The notes: generated by a model not told the origin, from the sequence alone. A stretch of 44,511 bases of DNA from Clostridia bacterium (GCA_900770185.1 CAAGJM010000008.1:1-44511); one strand, 5' to 3'. Counted from the first letter of the stretch, positions 1-9,353 are shown. Translations and numbers: made by a program.

Positions 1-2
1 AA

Positions 3-2294
3 ACCGTAACTAAACAAACCGCAGTAAACGTAAACGCGAAAGGCAATATGTACGACGTTTTGACTTCCGCCGTTTTAGACGCGAGCGGCAGTTATGAAAA
101 AACGATTTTTAAAATAGCCGCATACAGCGCATGGTTCGGCACGGAAAGTTACCCGATAACCGTTTTAAACGATACCGAATACACCGCGCTTGTTGCTAAA
201 CTTGCGGGCGAAGATGGCTTTAAAGATAAATATTACAGAATAATTAAGACGGTAAGCGGTTATAACGCCGACGATTTCAGCGGCATAAGCAGCAACGTTG
301 AGTTATTCAAAGCGGCAAACGCCATAACGTTTGCGGACGGCAGTATGGATATAACTTATCCCGCTGCGCCGAGCCCGCAGGCGACCGCGAAAGGCGGTAC
401 GGTAACGTATAAATACGCCGCCGCAAAAGTTGAAAACGGCAAACACGTGACGGTGGGAGAACTCGGCGACTGGAATAGCGTGTATAACGGCGCAGGCACT
501 TATTGTTGTATTGCTTCTACCGCAGGCGACGATACCTACGAAGCGGCAACCGCCGAAAAATACTTCACCGTAAATAAAGCGGATAACGTTATAAACGAGT
601 TTACGGTAGCAAATATAACGCACGGCGAAACTCCCGCCCCCGCAAACGTTTCGGCTACTTTCGGTACGCCCGTCATAACTTACGCTAACGCAGATAAAAC
701 TGTGAGCGGCGAATGGAGCGACGTATACACTAAGCCCGCAATGTACTGGTGCATAGTAACGGTTGCCGAAAGCGGCGATTACAAAGCGACTTCTTCCGAA
801 AGACCGTTCACAGTACTTAAACTTGAAAACCAAATAACTTTAGACGTAAGTCTTGATTGCAATTACGGCAGCGGTCCGAACGAGACTCTTGCAACCGCTA
901 CGAGCGGAACCCCCGTTTACACGTATTGGTTAGCAAACGAAGATGACTGGGGCGGCGTTACCGAGCCTGGTGAAGACGCGGAATTCAAACCCTGGAGCGA
1001 ATGTGATAAGGTTGGCGTTTACAGATACAGAATTACCGTAGCGGAAAGCGACTGTTATTATGCCGTATCTAAGGAAGGTTGGGTTCGCGTTCACAAAAAA
1101 GAAGCCGACGAAAACGGCGTTAAATACACTTATGCCGACGGTTCTTACGGAGTTTCCGGTTACGAAGGATCCAACACGACCGTAACCGTAGCCGAAACGT
1201 TTAACGACGGCGCGAACGGCGAAGCGGCGGTAACGTATGTTGGCGCAAATGTATTTAATAACGACTTCGGTCACGCCGTTAAAAAAGTAGTTCTTCCCGA
1301 AAGTATAACGGAACTTAAGGGTTTGGTTTTCTTCAACTGTGCAAACCTTGAATATCTTTCTATGCCGGGCGTGACTGCGTTCACTGGCGATGGCAACAAT
1401 ATTACTTTCTGTTATAATCTTAAAACTCTTATTGTAAAAGAAGGTATAACTATCCCCGGTCAGCAGTTGCAATCGGGCGACGAATCAATAAAAGGCGTAA
1501 CGACGGTTTACGTTAGCGGAACCAAGACAATTACTATAGAAAATGCCGACCTTAATAAACTTATCGGCAATATCTACTATTGGGGTGACGGTGTTGAGTG
1601 CGGAACGTGGAAGTTTGACGATAACGGCGATATAGTTAAAGGTGCGGTCGCTCATAACTTTGTTAACGCCGTATGTAAAAACTGCGGTGAAAAGGACGCG
1701 ATGGGCGTAACTTATGCTTACAGTGCCATTGCTAATAGTTACTATGTTGCAAGTTACGTTGATACGACGGATACGGTTATTGTGCATGGCACGTGGAACG
1801 ACGGCGTGAACGGAGAAAAGCCGGTCACGTTCGTTAAGAACGGCGCATTTAGCGGAAAGGCAATGAAAAAAGTTATTCTTCCCGCAAGCGTAACCACGCT
1901 TGACGGCGGCGCATTCCTTAACTGTAATAATCTTGAATACGTTTCGATGGTTGGTGTAACAAACATAGATACGGTTCATTTAAGCAGTCGTACTTGGTAC
2001 AGCGACGTTTACTCTGCAAATGACGCAACGGGGAACAACTTCTTGAACTGCAATGCTTTAAAGACGCTTATTATAGGCAAAAATATTACGATTGCCAACA
2101 ACCATATATGGTCTCAACACGGCATAACGGGAACCGTTAATATCTATACGCTTGCAATAAGCGAAACTGACGGCACTATAAATATCAACGCGGCTAACAA
2201 CGCAATGCTCACCGGTAATATCTACTATTATAGCGAAACGGAAAGCACAGGCGCATGGCACTTTGATAGCGACGGCAACGTTGCCCTTTGGTAA
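3..2294 (+). CDS. BspA-like surface protein, 5' truncated by the window edge
   Basis: The reading frame is open from base 3, so the N-terminus and any signal peptide lie outside the window; the first internal ATG is at 48. Counting from that ATG, residues about 90-350 hold three Ig/MBG-like repeats, each ending in a pattern like AGTYxxxxxxAGDxxYxA followed by FTV. They are followed by two copies of a roughly 190-residue beta/LRR_5 module (GVxYxY start, then KKVVLPESIT or KKVILPASVT, then NCxNLEYxSMxGV). A HNFxxxxCxxCG motif, common in Clostridia surface proteins, joins the modules. Each module ends in a GNIYY-aromatic segment, and the protein stops at a terminal tryptophan. The likely role is adhesion or glycan contact at the cell surface, inferred from domain type only. 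No cell-wall anchor is visible at the C-terminus. Confidence 0.8.
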   Translation, partial: TVTKQTAVNVNAKGNMYDVLTSAVLDASGSYEKTIFKIAAYSAWFGTESYPITVLNDTEYTALVAKLAGEDGFKDKYYRIIKTVSGYNADDFSGISSNVELFKAANAITFADGSMDITYPAAPSPQATAKGGTVTYKYAAAKVENGKHVTVGELGDWNSVYNGAGTYCCIASTAGDDTYEAATAEKYFTVNKADNVINEFTVANITHGETPAPANVSATFGTPVITYANADKTVSGEWSDVYTKPAMYWCIVTVAESGDYKATSSERPFTVLKLENQITLDVSLDCNYGSGPNETLATATSGTPVYTYWLANEDDWGGVTEPGEDAEFKPWSECDKVGVYRYRITVAESDCYYAVSKEGWVRVHKKEADENGVKYTYADGSYGVSGYEGSNTTVTVAETFNDGANGEAAVTYVGANVFNNDFGHAVKKVVLPESITELKGLVFFNCANLEYLSMPGVTAFTGDGNNITFCYNLKTLIVKEGITIPGQQLQSGDESIKGVTTVYVSGTKTITIENADLNKLIGNIYYWGDGVECGTWKFDDNGDIVKGAVAHNFVNAVCKNCGEKDAMGVTYAYSAIANSYYVASYVDTTDTVIVHGTWNDGVNGEKPVTFVKNGAFSGKAMKKVILPASVTTLDGGAFLNCNNLEYVSMVGVTNIDTVHLSSRTWYSDVYSANDATGNNFLNCNALKTLIIGKNITIANNHIWSQHGITGTVNIYTLAISETDGTININAANNAMLTGNIYYYSETESTGAWHFDSDGNVALW

Positions 2295-2319
2295 GCGTCG
2301 GTTGCGTAAACCATAAACT

Positions 2320-2414
2320 CAGGCTTAATCTCGTCCCTCACGCTAAAAGGGGGACGGGGTTTGTAAAAGCCAAGCGCGCTTCCGCGGGGATTCTTCGTTT
2401 CACTCAGAATGACA
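2320..2414. repeat. Dispersed repeat, copy 1 of direct pair
   Basis: This segment starts CAGGCTTAATCTCGTCCC and ends TTTCACTCAGAATGACA. It is repeated almost identically 154 bp downstream at 2474-2568, with only a few substitutions. The ending is the widespread noncoding motif related to the copies at 28660-28686 and 36752-36790 in this window. Confidence 0.85.
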
Positions 2415-2473
2415 CTACCTGTCATGTTGAGCGTTAGCGAAACATCTCGTGGAAACGGAAGCGGATTTAAACA

Positions 2474-2568
2474 CAGGCTTAATCTCGTCCCTCACGCTAA
2501 AAGAGGGACGGGGTTTGTAAAAGTTAAGCACGCTTCCGCGGGGATTCTTCGTTTCACTCAGAATGACA
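2474..2568. repeat. Dispersed repeat, copy 2 of direct pair
   Basis: This is the second copy of the 95-bp unit at 2320-2414. Between the copies is CTGTCATGTTGAGCGTTAGCGAAACATCTCG (2419-2449), another known-looking noncoding repeat, split here by hyphenless junctions with both copies. Confidence 0.85.
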
Positions 2569-2650
2569 GTACTCATTGCGTTCAGAATGTCAAAACAATA
2601 TGCCTGTCAATATTTCAAAACGATTATAAGCAATAAATGACTAAACTAAG

Positions 2651-2700
2651 TACGCTTCCCGCCGCCGCGTCGGTTTTGGCGGAAAGCGTATTTGTTTTAA
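2651..2700 (+). terminator. Probable terminator of the surface-protein gene
   Basis: An inverted repeat pairs TACGCTTCCCGCC with GGCGGAAAGCGTA across a short loop and is followed by the T-rich TTTGTTTT. It sits about 360 bp past the stop codon, beyond the repeats, and just before the ribosome binding site of the lipoprotein gene. Confidence 0.55.
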
Positions 2701-2716
2701 ATCAACAAGGATAAAA

Positions 2717-3730
2717 ATGAAAACGTTATCTAAAAAAATCGGAATACTTGCTTTTAGTTTAATTCTCGCCGTGTCGGCGAGTATATTATCCGCTTGCGGA
2801 AAGCCTGAAACGCCGACGGTAGAAGTGCCAAAACCCGCCTATACCGTCACTTTTAAGCAAAACGGCAAAGTGAAAGCGGAAGCTACGGTTACCGAGGGCG
2901 AAAAGGTAGACGGCAAAAACGTTTCCGCACCCGAACAAGAAACTATCAGCGGCCAAAGCGGCGTTTTGGTTACCGAATGGGATTATGATTTCGATACCGC
3001 CGTTACAAAAAACATAACCGTCGGCACGGTTAGTTATACAAAAGGCTTGACCTTTAAAAAGTCGCTTAAAGGAAGCGATTACGTTATAAAAGGATATGAC
3101 GGCGAAGATACGGTCGTTTATATGCCCGATAGTTTCAAGGGGGCTGCCGTCACCGCGATTGACGCGGAAGCGTTTAAAAACAACGCCGAACTTTTGTCGG
3201 TGCGCTTCCCCAAAAACCTTACGTCGATAGGAGACCATGCGTTTAGCGGATGCAAAAATTTAAGCAACGTCGATATCCCCGAAACGGTTGTTAAACTCGG
3301 AGCGAACGTGTTTGCGGAATGTTTTTCGTTCACGGCGTTCACCTTCCCTCCGCATATAACCGAAGTGCCTGCGCGCGCGATACAGGGTTGCGCGTTTACG
3401 GGGCGCGTAGACGTACCCGAAGGGGTTAAAACGATAGGCGCGTACGCTTTTGCGTGCAAATCGACGTCGATTTTACTGCCGAAAAGTTTAAGGCGGATAG
3501 AAGATCTGGCGCTTTGGTACAATTTAGAAGAAGTATATTATGCGGGCGGCGAAGCCGACTGGGAAACCGTTCGGATTTCGGAAGCAGAGTACACGAACCG
3601 CGGCATAACTTTTTCCGCCAAATCGATAACGACCGAAAAGGCTACCTTATACTATTATTCGGAAACGGGTCCGCAAAATCCCGAACTTAACTACTGGCAT
3701 TACGTTGCGGGGGTACCCACGCCATGGTAA
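2717..3730 (+). CDS. LRR_5 (BspA-like) lipoprotein
   Basis: This 337-residue protein begins with a lipoprotein signal peptide (hydrophobic residues 10-24, lipobox LSAC with Cys near 27), so it should be anchored outside the membrane. Residues about 40-105 form an InlB-like beta segment (YTVTFKQNGKVKAEATV). Residues about 115-290 carry LRR_5 repeats of the type xIxxxAFxxCxxLxxVxxPxxVxxIGxxxF. The tail YYYSET...W.Y..G.P..W resembles the end of the preceding surface protein. An AAGGAT site precedes the ATG. Its last 7 bases overlap the start of the beta-helix gene, which suggests co-transcription with the carbohydrate operon. It could be a surface glycan-binding component, an inference from context. 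Confidence 0.8.
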   Translation: MKTLSKKIGILAFSLILAVSASILSACGKPETPTVEVPKPAYTVTFKQNGKVKAEATVTEGEKVDGKNVSAPEQETISGQSGVLVTEWDYDFDTAVTKNITVGTVSYTKGLTFKKSLKGSDYVIKGYDGEDTVVYMPDSFKGAAVTAIDAEAFKNNAELLSVRFPKNLTSIGDHAFSGCKNLSNVDIPETVVKLGANVFAECFSFTAFTFPPHITEVPARAIQGCAFTGRVDVPEGVKTIGAYAFACKSTSILLPKSLRRIEDLALWYNLEEVYYAGGEADWETVRISEAEYTNRGITFSAKSITTEKATLYYYSETGPQNPELNYWHYVAGVPTPW

Positions 3731-5049
3731 ACAAAAAAGGCAAAATAGACCTGTCCACGCTGTATAGCGTCGGTTTTGCAACCTATAAAGACGGCAAAAT
3801 ATGGACTGAAGCGTTTAATTACGCCTTAAAAACCTACCGCGACGTGTATATTCCGCGCGGAAAATATTATATAGACGGGTCTCTTATCGTTCCGTCGGAC
3901 ACTCAAATCATTGCCGACGAGTTTGCCGAAATTATCCTTATAAAAGGCACGAAAACTCTCCTTTTACGTAACGCAAGCGTTATAGACGGCTCGGATAATA
4001 AAATATTAAAAACCGCGCCCGTTGACGAAAACATATCCGTATCGGGCGGCGTTTGGGCGGAAGAAAACGAAGAGCGTTTAGGTTACGGCGTTACGGGTTG
4101 CTTCGATTCAAGCGACAGCATGCGCGGCGTTTCCGCCTGCTTTTTATTGAGCGGCGTCAAAAACTTAACGCTTAAAAACCTGACCTTTTTAAAGACCGCG
4201 GGTTTTGCCTGCCAGATAGGGCGGATTGACGGCTTTAATATCGAAAATTTACAGTTTAAGTCTTGTTTTGCCGACGGGCTGCACGTCAACGGCGGGGTTA
4301 AAAACGGAGTAATAAAAAACCTTTACGGTCATACGGAAGACGATTTAATCGCCTTAAACGCTTACGATTGGGACAATTCGTCCATAAACTTCGGTTGTAT
4401 CGAAAATCTGACGGTTGACGGGGTTTACGCTATGGGCGATAAAAACGCGCACAAGTCGTTCAGAATTCAGCCGGGCGTTTACCCGTATAAAAACGGCGAA
4501 ACGGAAGATTGTTATATTAAAAACTTAACCGTCAAAAACGTTTCCGGCGTGACGACTTTTAAAATGTATCTGCAAACGCCCGCTTATACCCGCTTGCCCG
4601 AAAAGCGCGTGGGGGTGGGGCGGATAGAAAACGTTGTTTTTGAAAATATCGATGCGGACACGACTTCACCCGTAGACCGCCAGCCTAACTATCTGAACAA
4701 AGATGCGGTCGCGGGGAATTTTTCAACTTTCGAAGTCGGCAGTAATATAAGCGGCGTTAAATTTAAAAACGTAAAAGTCAAGTTAAATAAAAAAGAATAT
4801 CCTAACTCGTATTTTATGACGGTGGGGCCGAAGTCGCAGTATATCCCCGAAAAACGGCTTGAACTTTTCGACCCGTACGTTATTTGTACGGCGGATAAAA
4901 TTACCTACAACGGCGTTTATATAAACGGCATTGAAACCGCCGATTTAACGCCGTATATAAAAGAAGTAAAGTTTAACGAATTATACCCGTCAAAACTGCC
5001 GTTCGGATACGGCAAAATCATTTCGATTGTCAAGGAGAACACGTTATGA
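3724..5049 (+). CDS. Right-handed beta-helix (GH28-like) protein, cytoplasmic
   Basis: This 441-residue protein has the pectin-lyase-like beta-helix pattern of repeating short strands (xLTLKNLTF, FNIENLQF, GVIKNLYG, CIENLTVDGV, YIKNLTVKNV). N-terminal residues 20-70 resemble the polygalacturonase entry segment (YIPRGKYYIDGSL). The segments ADGLHV at about 183, TEDDLIALN at about 204 and FRIQPG at about 246 fall where GH28 enzymes carry NTD, a DD pair and RIK, so only the DD pair and the Arg-Ile are clearly kept. There is no signal peptide. The ATG overlaps the lipoprotein stop (ATGGTAA), and its stop overlaps the GH112 start (ATGA). A glycosidase acting on imported oligosaccharides is plausible; the substrate is unknown. 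Confidence 0.75.
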   Translation: MVNKKGKIDLSTLYSVGFATYKDGKIWTEAFNYALKTYRDVYIPRGKYYIDGSLIVPSDTQIIADEFAEIILIKGTKTLLLRNASVIDGSDNKILKTAPVDENISVSGGVWAEENEERLGYGVTGCFDSSDSMRGVSACFLLSGVKNLTLKNLTFLKTAGFACQIGRIDGFNIENLQFKSCFADGLHVNGGVKNGVIKNLYGHTEDDLIALNAYDWDNSSINFGCIENLTVDGVYAMGDKNAHKSFRIQPGVYPYKNGETEDCYIKNLTVKNVSGVTTFKMYLQTPAYTRLPEKRVGVGRIENVVFENIDADTTSPVDRQPNYLNKDAVAGNFSTFEVGSNISGVKFKNVKVKLNKKEYPNSYFMTVGPKSQYIPEKRLELFDPYVICTADKITYNGVYINGIETADLTPYIKEVKFNELYPSKLPFGYGKIISIVKENTL

Positions 5050-7205
5050 GCAAAGGAAGATTTACTATACCCACCGACGAAAGTTTCGTCGAAGGTACTA
5101 AAATTATAGCGGAAAAATGGGGCGCGGACGCCGTGCGCGATTGCGACGGGACAAGGCTACCCGAAAACGCGGGGCAGTTCGGCAAGGTTTACAACACTTA
5201 CTTCGTCGTTCGCGGCGATAACGAATGGGCGCGCAAGCACCCCGAAGAAGCGCAGCGCATATTTTTGCTTTCAAACCGCAATTTAGCGGTCGAGCCCACC
5301 CTTAAAATAGAAATTATGAAAGGTTTTTTAAAGGACGAGTTCGACCCCGACTATAAAAACCTTGAATTCTGGCAGATTTTCGACCGCACGACGGGCGAAG
5401 AAGTCGCGCGGAATAATTGGAGCGCGGACGATAAAACGGGCGTGGTTACCGTAACGGGCGCAAAAGTTTTCCACGAATACACCGTCACTTTTATGGCGCG
5501 CGTAACGTGGCACCCCGTGCAGATTTACAACTATTTAACTAACGAATGGACTTGCGAAAAGCAGCTTACTTACGACCCCGCGTTCCCCGCGACGAAAGAG
5601 TACGTTAAGCGGCACATGAAAGAGTGGTGCGAGAAAAATCCCGAAACGAGCGTTGTAAGATTCACCACCTTTTTATATCAATTCACACTTATTTTTAACG
5701 ATTTAGGTAAAGAAAGACAAGTCGAGTGGTTCGGTTACGCGCAGACTGCAAACCCCGTTTTAATCAAAGACTTTGAAGCGGAAAGCGGCATACGCCTTAC
5801 CGCCGAAGACTTCGTCGACAGCGGATATTACAACAACTGCTTCCGAACCCCGACCGAAAAGTTCAAAAAGTATATGGATTTTGTCGAGCGGTTCGTTTCA
5901 AAAACGGTTGGCGAACTTGTAGAAATCGTTCATAGTTACGGAAAAGAAGCCATGATGTTTTTAGGCGACGACTGGATAGGTTCCGAGCCGTACGGCGAGC
6001 ATTTTAAGGATATGGAGCTTGACGCGGTCGTAGGATCGGTCGGCGGCGGCGTAACGGTCAGAATGTTGTCCGAAATCCCTTGCGTTAAATATCACGAAGG
6101 CAGGTTTTTGCCTTACTTCTTTCCCGACACCTTCTTCGACGGGAACGAGCAAGCCGCTTTGGACGAGTTGAACCGCAACTGGCGCACGGCGCGCCGCGCG
6201 ATTATGCGCAAACCCATCGACAGAATGGGCTTCGGCGGATATCTTTCGCTTGCGGCTAAATTCCCGAAATTCGTGGACAGGGTTGCCGAAATAGCGGACG
6301 AATTCCGCACCATATACGACGCGGTAGATAATAAAAAGCCCTATTGCAAACTTAAAGTCGGCCTTTTGAACGCCTGGGGCAAAAAGCGCAGTTGGATGAG
6401 CCACATGTGCGCCCACGAACTTTGGTATCAGCAAATTTACTCTTATCAGGGTATTCTGGAAGCGATATCGGGGCTTCCCGTAGATATCGAGTTTTTGTCT
6501 TTCGACGACGTTTTAAACGGCGTGCCCGAAGATATCGACGTTATAATCAATGCGGGCGACGCCTACACTTCGTATTCGGGCGGCAAGGCGTGGCTTGACG
6601 AAAAACTTCAGACCGCTATCCGCAAATTCGTTTATAACGGCGGTGGATTTATAGGCGTCGGCGAACCCACCGCTTGCGAAGGAAACGGCAGATATTTTCA
6701 ACTTGCCGACGTTTTAGGGGTTGACGAAGAGATAGGTTACACCCTTTCAAACGACAAATACAATATTAAAAAAGTCGCAAGCCCGTTGACCGACGGGCTT
6801 AAAGGGGTGGATTACGGCGAAGATAAAAAAAATATTTACGCGCTTGACGGAACCGAGGTTTTAGATATAATTATAAGTGACAGGTTTAAGCGTAACGTTA
6901 ATATCGGCGAAGTCAAAATGGCTACGAATAAGTTCGGTAAGGGCAGAAGTTTTTATATAACGGGTATCCCGTACAGTTTTGAAAACTCGCGGCTTTTGTA
7001 TAAAGCGATGTGCTTCGTTGCGAATAAAGACTTATACTGCGCATATTCGTCTAACCCCGCAACCGAATGTAACTATTACCCGGGCGCAGGGACGTACGCT
7101 ATCGTAAACAATTCAAGTTTTAAGCAGATAACCGATTTTTACGATATTAACGGCAAAAAACAAACGCTTGAACTTACACCGATGGAAATAAAATGGATAA
7201 AATAA
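5046..7205 (+). CDS. GH112 beta-D-galactoside phosphorylase (GNB/LNB or Gal-rhamnose type)
   Basis: This 719-residue protein matches GH112 over its whole length: the N-terminal GRFTIPTDESF and GKVYNTYF segments, a TIM-barrel region, and LGDDWIGSEPYG at residues 306-317, whose aspartate lies near the position of the known catalytic acid (Asp313 in the Bifidobacterium longum enzyme). Family members phosphorolyse galacto-N-biose/lacto-N-biose or D-galactosyl-beta-1,4-L-rhamnose to galactose-1-phosphate plus the second sugar. I cannot tell these specificities apart from sequence alone. It has no signal peptide and acts in the cytoplasm. It overlaps the upstream gene by 4 bp (ATGA) and the downstream gene by 13 bp, the middle of a translationally coupled operon. 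Confidence 0.9.
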   Translation: MSKGRFTIPTDESFVEGTKIIAEKWGADAVRDCDGTRLPENAGQFGKVYNTYFVVRGDNEWARKHPEEAQRIFLLSNRNLAVEPTLKIEIMKGFLKDEFDPDYKNLEFWQIFDRTTGEEVARNNWSADDKTGVVTVTGAKVFHEYTVTFMARVTWHPVQIYNYLTNEWTCEKQLTYDPAFPATKEYVKRHMKEWCEKNPETSVVRFTTFLYQFTLIFNDLGKERQVEWFGYAQTANPVLIKDFEAESGIRLTAEDFVDSGYYNNCFRTPTEKFKKYMDFVERFVSKTVGELVEIVHSYGKEAMMFLGDDWIGSEPYGEHFKDMELDAVVGSVGGGVTVRMLSEIPCVKYHEGRFLPYFFPDTFFDGNEQAALDELNRNWRTARRAIMRKPIDRMGFGGYLSLAAKFPKFVDRVAEIADEFRTIYDAVDNKKPYCKLKVGLLNAWGKKRSWMSHMCAHELWYQQIYSYQGILEAISGLPVDIEFLSFDDVLNGVPEDIDVIINAGDAYTSYSGGKAWLDEKLQTAIRKFVYNGGGFIGVGEPTACEGNGRYFQLADVLGVDEEIGYTLSNDKYNIKKVASPLTDGLKGVDYGEDKKNIYALDGTEVLDIIISDRFKRNVNIGEVKMATNKFGKGRSFYITGIPYSFENSRLLYKAMCFVANKDLYCAYSSNPATECNYYPGAGTYAIVNNSSFKQITDFYDINGKKQTLELTPMEIKWIK

Positions 7206-9304
7206 GCGCAAAAACAGACGTATGGTACGACGGGCTTCCGCTCGGCAACGGTTTGACGGGAAGTTTGGTGTACGGTTCGAACCCCCTTAAAATTACCGTC
7301 GACAGGACGGATTTATGGGACTTGCGCCCCAACGAAACTACCCTTGAAAAAGGTTTTAATTACGAAAATTTAGTAAAGCTGTCTTTAAGCGACAAAAAAA
7401 AAGATTGGAAAGAGCGGGAGCGGCTTTTTGAAGACGTTTTTATGGGCAAGCCCTATCCGTCGAAAATAACGGCGGGGCATATCGAGTTAAAGTTTGCGGG
7501 CAATTTAAAACACGTCCGCTATTCGCTCGATTTAGATAACGCTTGCATAACCGTTACGGACGGCGAAGAGCCGCTTGCCGAAATTTTTATGTCGGGTAAA
7601 GTGAACGTCGGCGTTATACGTTACTTTAAAAAATGCGAGGTCGCTTTCCACGTCCCCGCGTATTTATCCGGCAAGCCGAAAGGAAAGTCGGGTATCGGCA
7701 ACAGCGCGGCTAACTTGTCGCTGGCGTACCCCGAAGCCGTTCACCGTAAAAACGGCGCGTTTTGCTGGTACGAACAGCCGACCTGTACCGACTATTCTTT
7801 CGGAATAGTTACTTACGAAACGAACGGGGTGATTTATTACGCTCTCGTCACGACCGACGACGATCGCGACTATATCGCTTACGGAAAAAACATGCTTAAA
7901 AACGCGGCGAAATTCGGGTATGAAGATTTACTTGCCGCGCATAAAAAAGAGTGGCGCGATTACTGGCTTTTGTCGTCCGTAACGACTAATGACGAGCTTA
8001 TCGACGCAACGTACAGAAAAAGTTGGTACTTGTTTAAGTGCTGTTCGCTTAAAGGGTGGTATCCGATGCCTCTTCAAGGCGTGTGGACGGCGGATAACGA
8101 CTGTCTGCCCCCGTGGAAAGGCGACTATCATCACGACACGAATACGGAACTATCTTATCAATCTTACCTTAAAGCGAACAGGCTCGAATGCGGCGAAGCG
8201 TTCACCGATTATTTATGGAAATTAAAGCCCGCGTACGAAAAATTCGCTTCCGACTTTTTCGGGGTGGACGGGCTTTTGATTCCGTCGTGTTCAACGCTTG
8301 ACGGAAAACCTATGGGCGGTTGGGCGCAATATTCGCTTTCGCCCACCATGACTATATGGGCGGCGCAAAGTTTTGACGAATATTATTTATACACGGGCGA
8401 CGAAACCTTTTTAAAAGAGCGCGCATATCCCTTCTTTAAGAGCGTCGGAAGAGCTATAAAATCGCTTTTGCGCGAAAAAAACGGCAAGTTGTATCTGCCG
8501 TTGTCGTCTTCGCCCGAGATATTCGATAATACTAAAAAAGCATATCTTCAGCCGAACTCTAACTTTGATTTGGCGCTTTTAATTTATCTGTTTAAGACGC
8601 TTAAAAAGTACGCCGAAAAACTCGGCGACGAAGCTTTTGAGTATACCGCGGTACTAAAGAGCCTTGACAATATCGCAATCGACAAAAACGGTGTGATTAA
8701 ACTCGATAAAACGCAGTATCTGCCCGAAACGCACAGGCATTTTTCGCACCTTATGTGCTTATATCCGTTGCACCTTATAGATTACGATACCGAAGAGCAT
8801 AAAAAGATTTACGAAAACACGATTTTAAATCTCGAAACGCTCGGCACGGGCTACTGGGTAGGGTTTTCGTTTGCAATGTCGGCGCAAATTTACGCAATGG
8901 CTAAAAAGGGAAACGCCGCGGGCGAGCGGCTCGGTCAGTTCTGCAAAGGCTTTGTCGGCGAAAACGGCTTCCACTTTAACGGCGATTATAAACATTACGG
9001 TTACACCTGGTTCCACTATCGCCCGTTCACGCTCGAAAGTTTATACGGGTTTTGCGACGCGCTTCACGAAATGCTTTTGCAGGACCATACGGGAAAGGTC
9101 GAATTGTTCCCCGCTATCCCCGAAGAATGGCGGTCAAAAAGAGTCGAGTTTAAAGACTTGCGTTCCTGCGGAGGCATACTTATTTCCGCGCGGCTTGAAA
9201 ACGGCAAAATAACCCGATTAACAGTCAAAGCCGAAAAGAAGTGCGCCGTCACCATAAACGGCGTTTGCTACGCGCTTAAATCGGGCGAAAATATTATAAA
9301 TTAA
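7193..9304 (+). CDS. GH95-like (alpha/alpha)6-barrel glycoside hydrolase
   Basis: This 703-residue protein begins with the GH95 N-terminal beta-sandwich signature (WYDGLPLGNGLTGSLVYG, residues 12-29) and continues with the barrel motifs PLQGVW, HHDTNTELSYQSY, HRHFSHLMCLYP and LHEMLLQDHTGKVELFPAIP. GH95 enzymes are inverting alpha-L-fucosidases or alpha-L-galactosidases. By eye, the canonical NxNTE motif reads DTNTE, the QEW glutamate region reads KLDKTQ, and the IDGNFG aspartate falls on LES, so the usual catalytic set is altered. No signal peptide is present, so it would act inside the cell. It overlaps GH112 by 13 bp, and an fucU-like gene follows. Alpha-fucosidase activity is plausible but unproven. 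Confidence 0.75.
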   Translation: MDKISAKTDVWYDGLPLGNGLTGSLVYGSNPLKITVDRTDLWDLRPNETTLEKGFNYENLVKLSLSDKKKDWKERERLFEDVFMGKPYPSKITAGHIELKFAGNLKHVRYSLDLDNACITVTDGEEPLAEIFMSGKVNVGVIRYFKKCEVAFHVPAYLSGKPKGKSGIGNSAANLSLAYPEAVHRKNGAFCWYEQPTCTDYSFGIVTYETNGVIYYALVTTDDDRDYIAYGKNMLKNAAKFGYEDLLAAHKKEWRDYWLLSSVTTNDELIDATYRKSWYLFKCCSLKGWYPMPLQGVWTADNDCLPPWKGDYHHDTNTELSYQSYLKANRLECGEAFTDYLWKLKPAYEKFASDFFGVDGLLIPSCSTLDGKPMGGWAQYSLSPTMTIWAAQSFDEYYLYTGDETFLKERAYPFFKSVGRAIKSLLREKNGKLYLPLSSSPEIFDNTKKAYLQPNSNFDLALLIYLFKTLKKYAEKLGDEAFEYTAVLKSLDNIAIDKNGVIKLDKTQYLPETHRHFSHLMCLYPLHLIDYDTEEHKKIYENTILNLETLGTGYWVGFSFAMSAQIYAMAKKGNAAGERLGQFCKGFVGENGFHFNGDYKHYGYTWFHYRPFTLESLYGFCDALHEMLLQDHTGKVELFPAIPEEWRSKRVEFKDLRSCGGILISARLENGKITRLTVKAEKKCAVTINGVCYALKSGENIIN

Positions 9305-9353
9305 AGGGAAACGTTCCTTATCAGAAGAAGAAACGTTTTTATAGGAATAAATT

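Larger units (their letters stand above)
2295..2716. other. Repeat-rich intergenic region, no gene
   Basis: This 422-bp gap holds two 95-bp direct repeats of the dispersed TTCACTCAGAATGACA type, a related CTGTCATGTTGAGCG segment between them, and a terminator-like hairpin. Short open frames here run through the repeats and have no independent support as genes. Confidence 0.75.

Noticed and set aside
303..833. Long open frame on the minus strand opposite the surface protein
   Set aside because: It mirrors the codon bias of the plus-strand repeat protein, has no ribosome binding site and reads as low-quality Val/Arg/Tyr-rich sequence.
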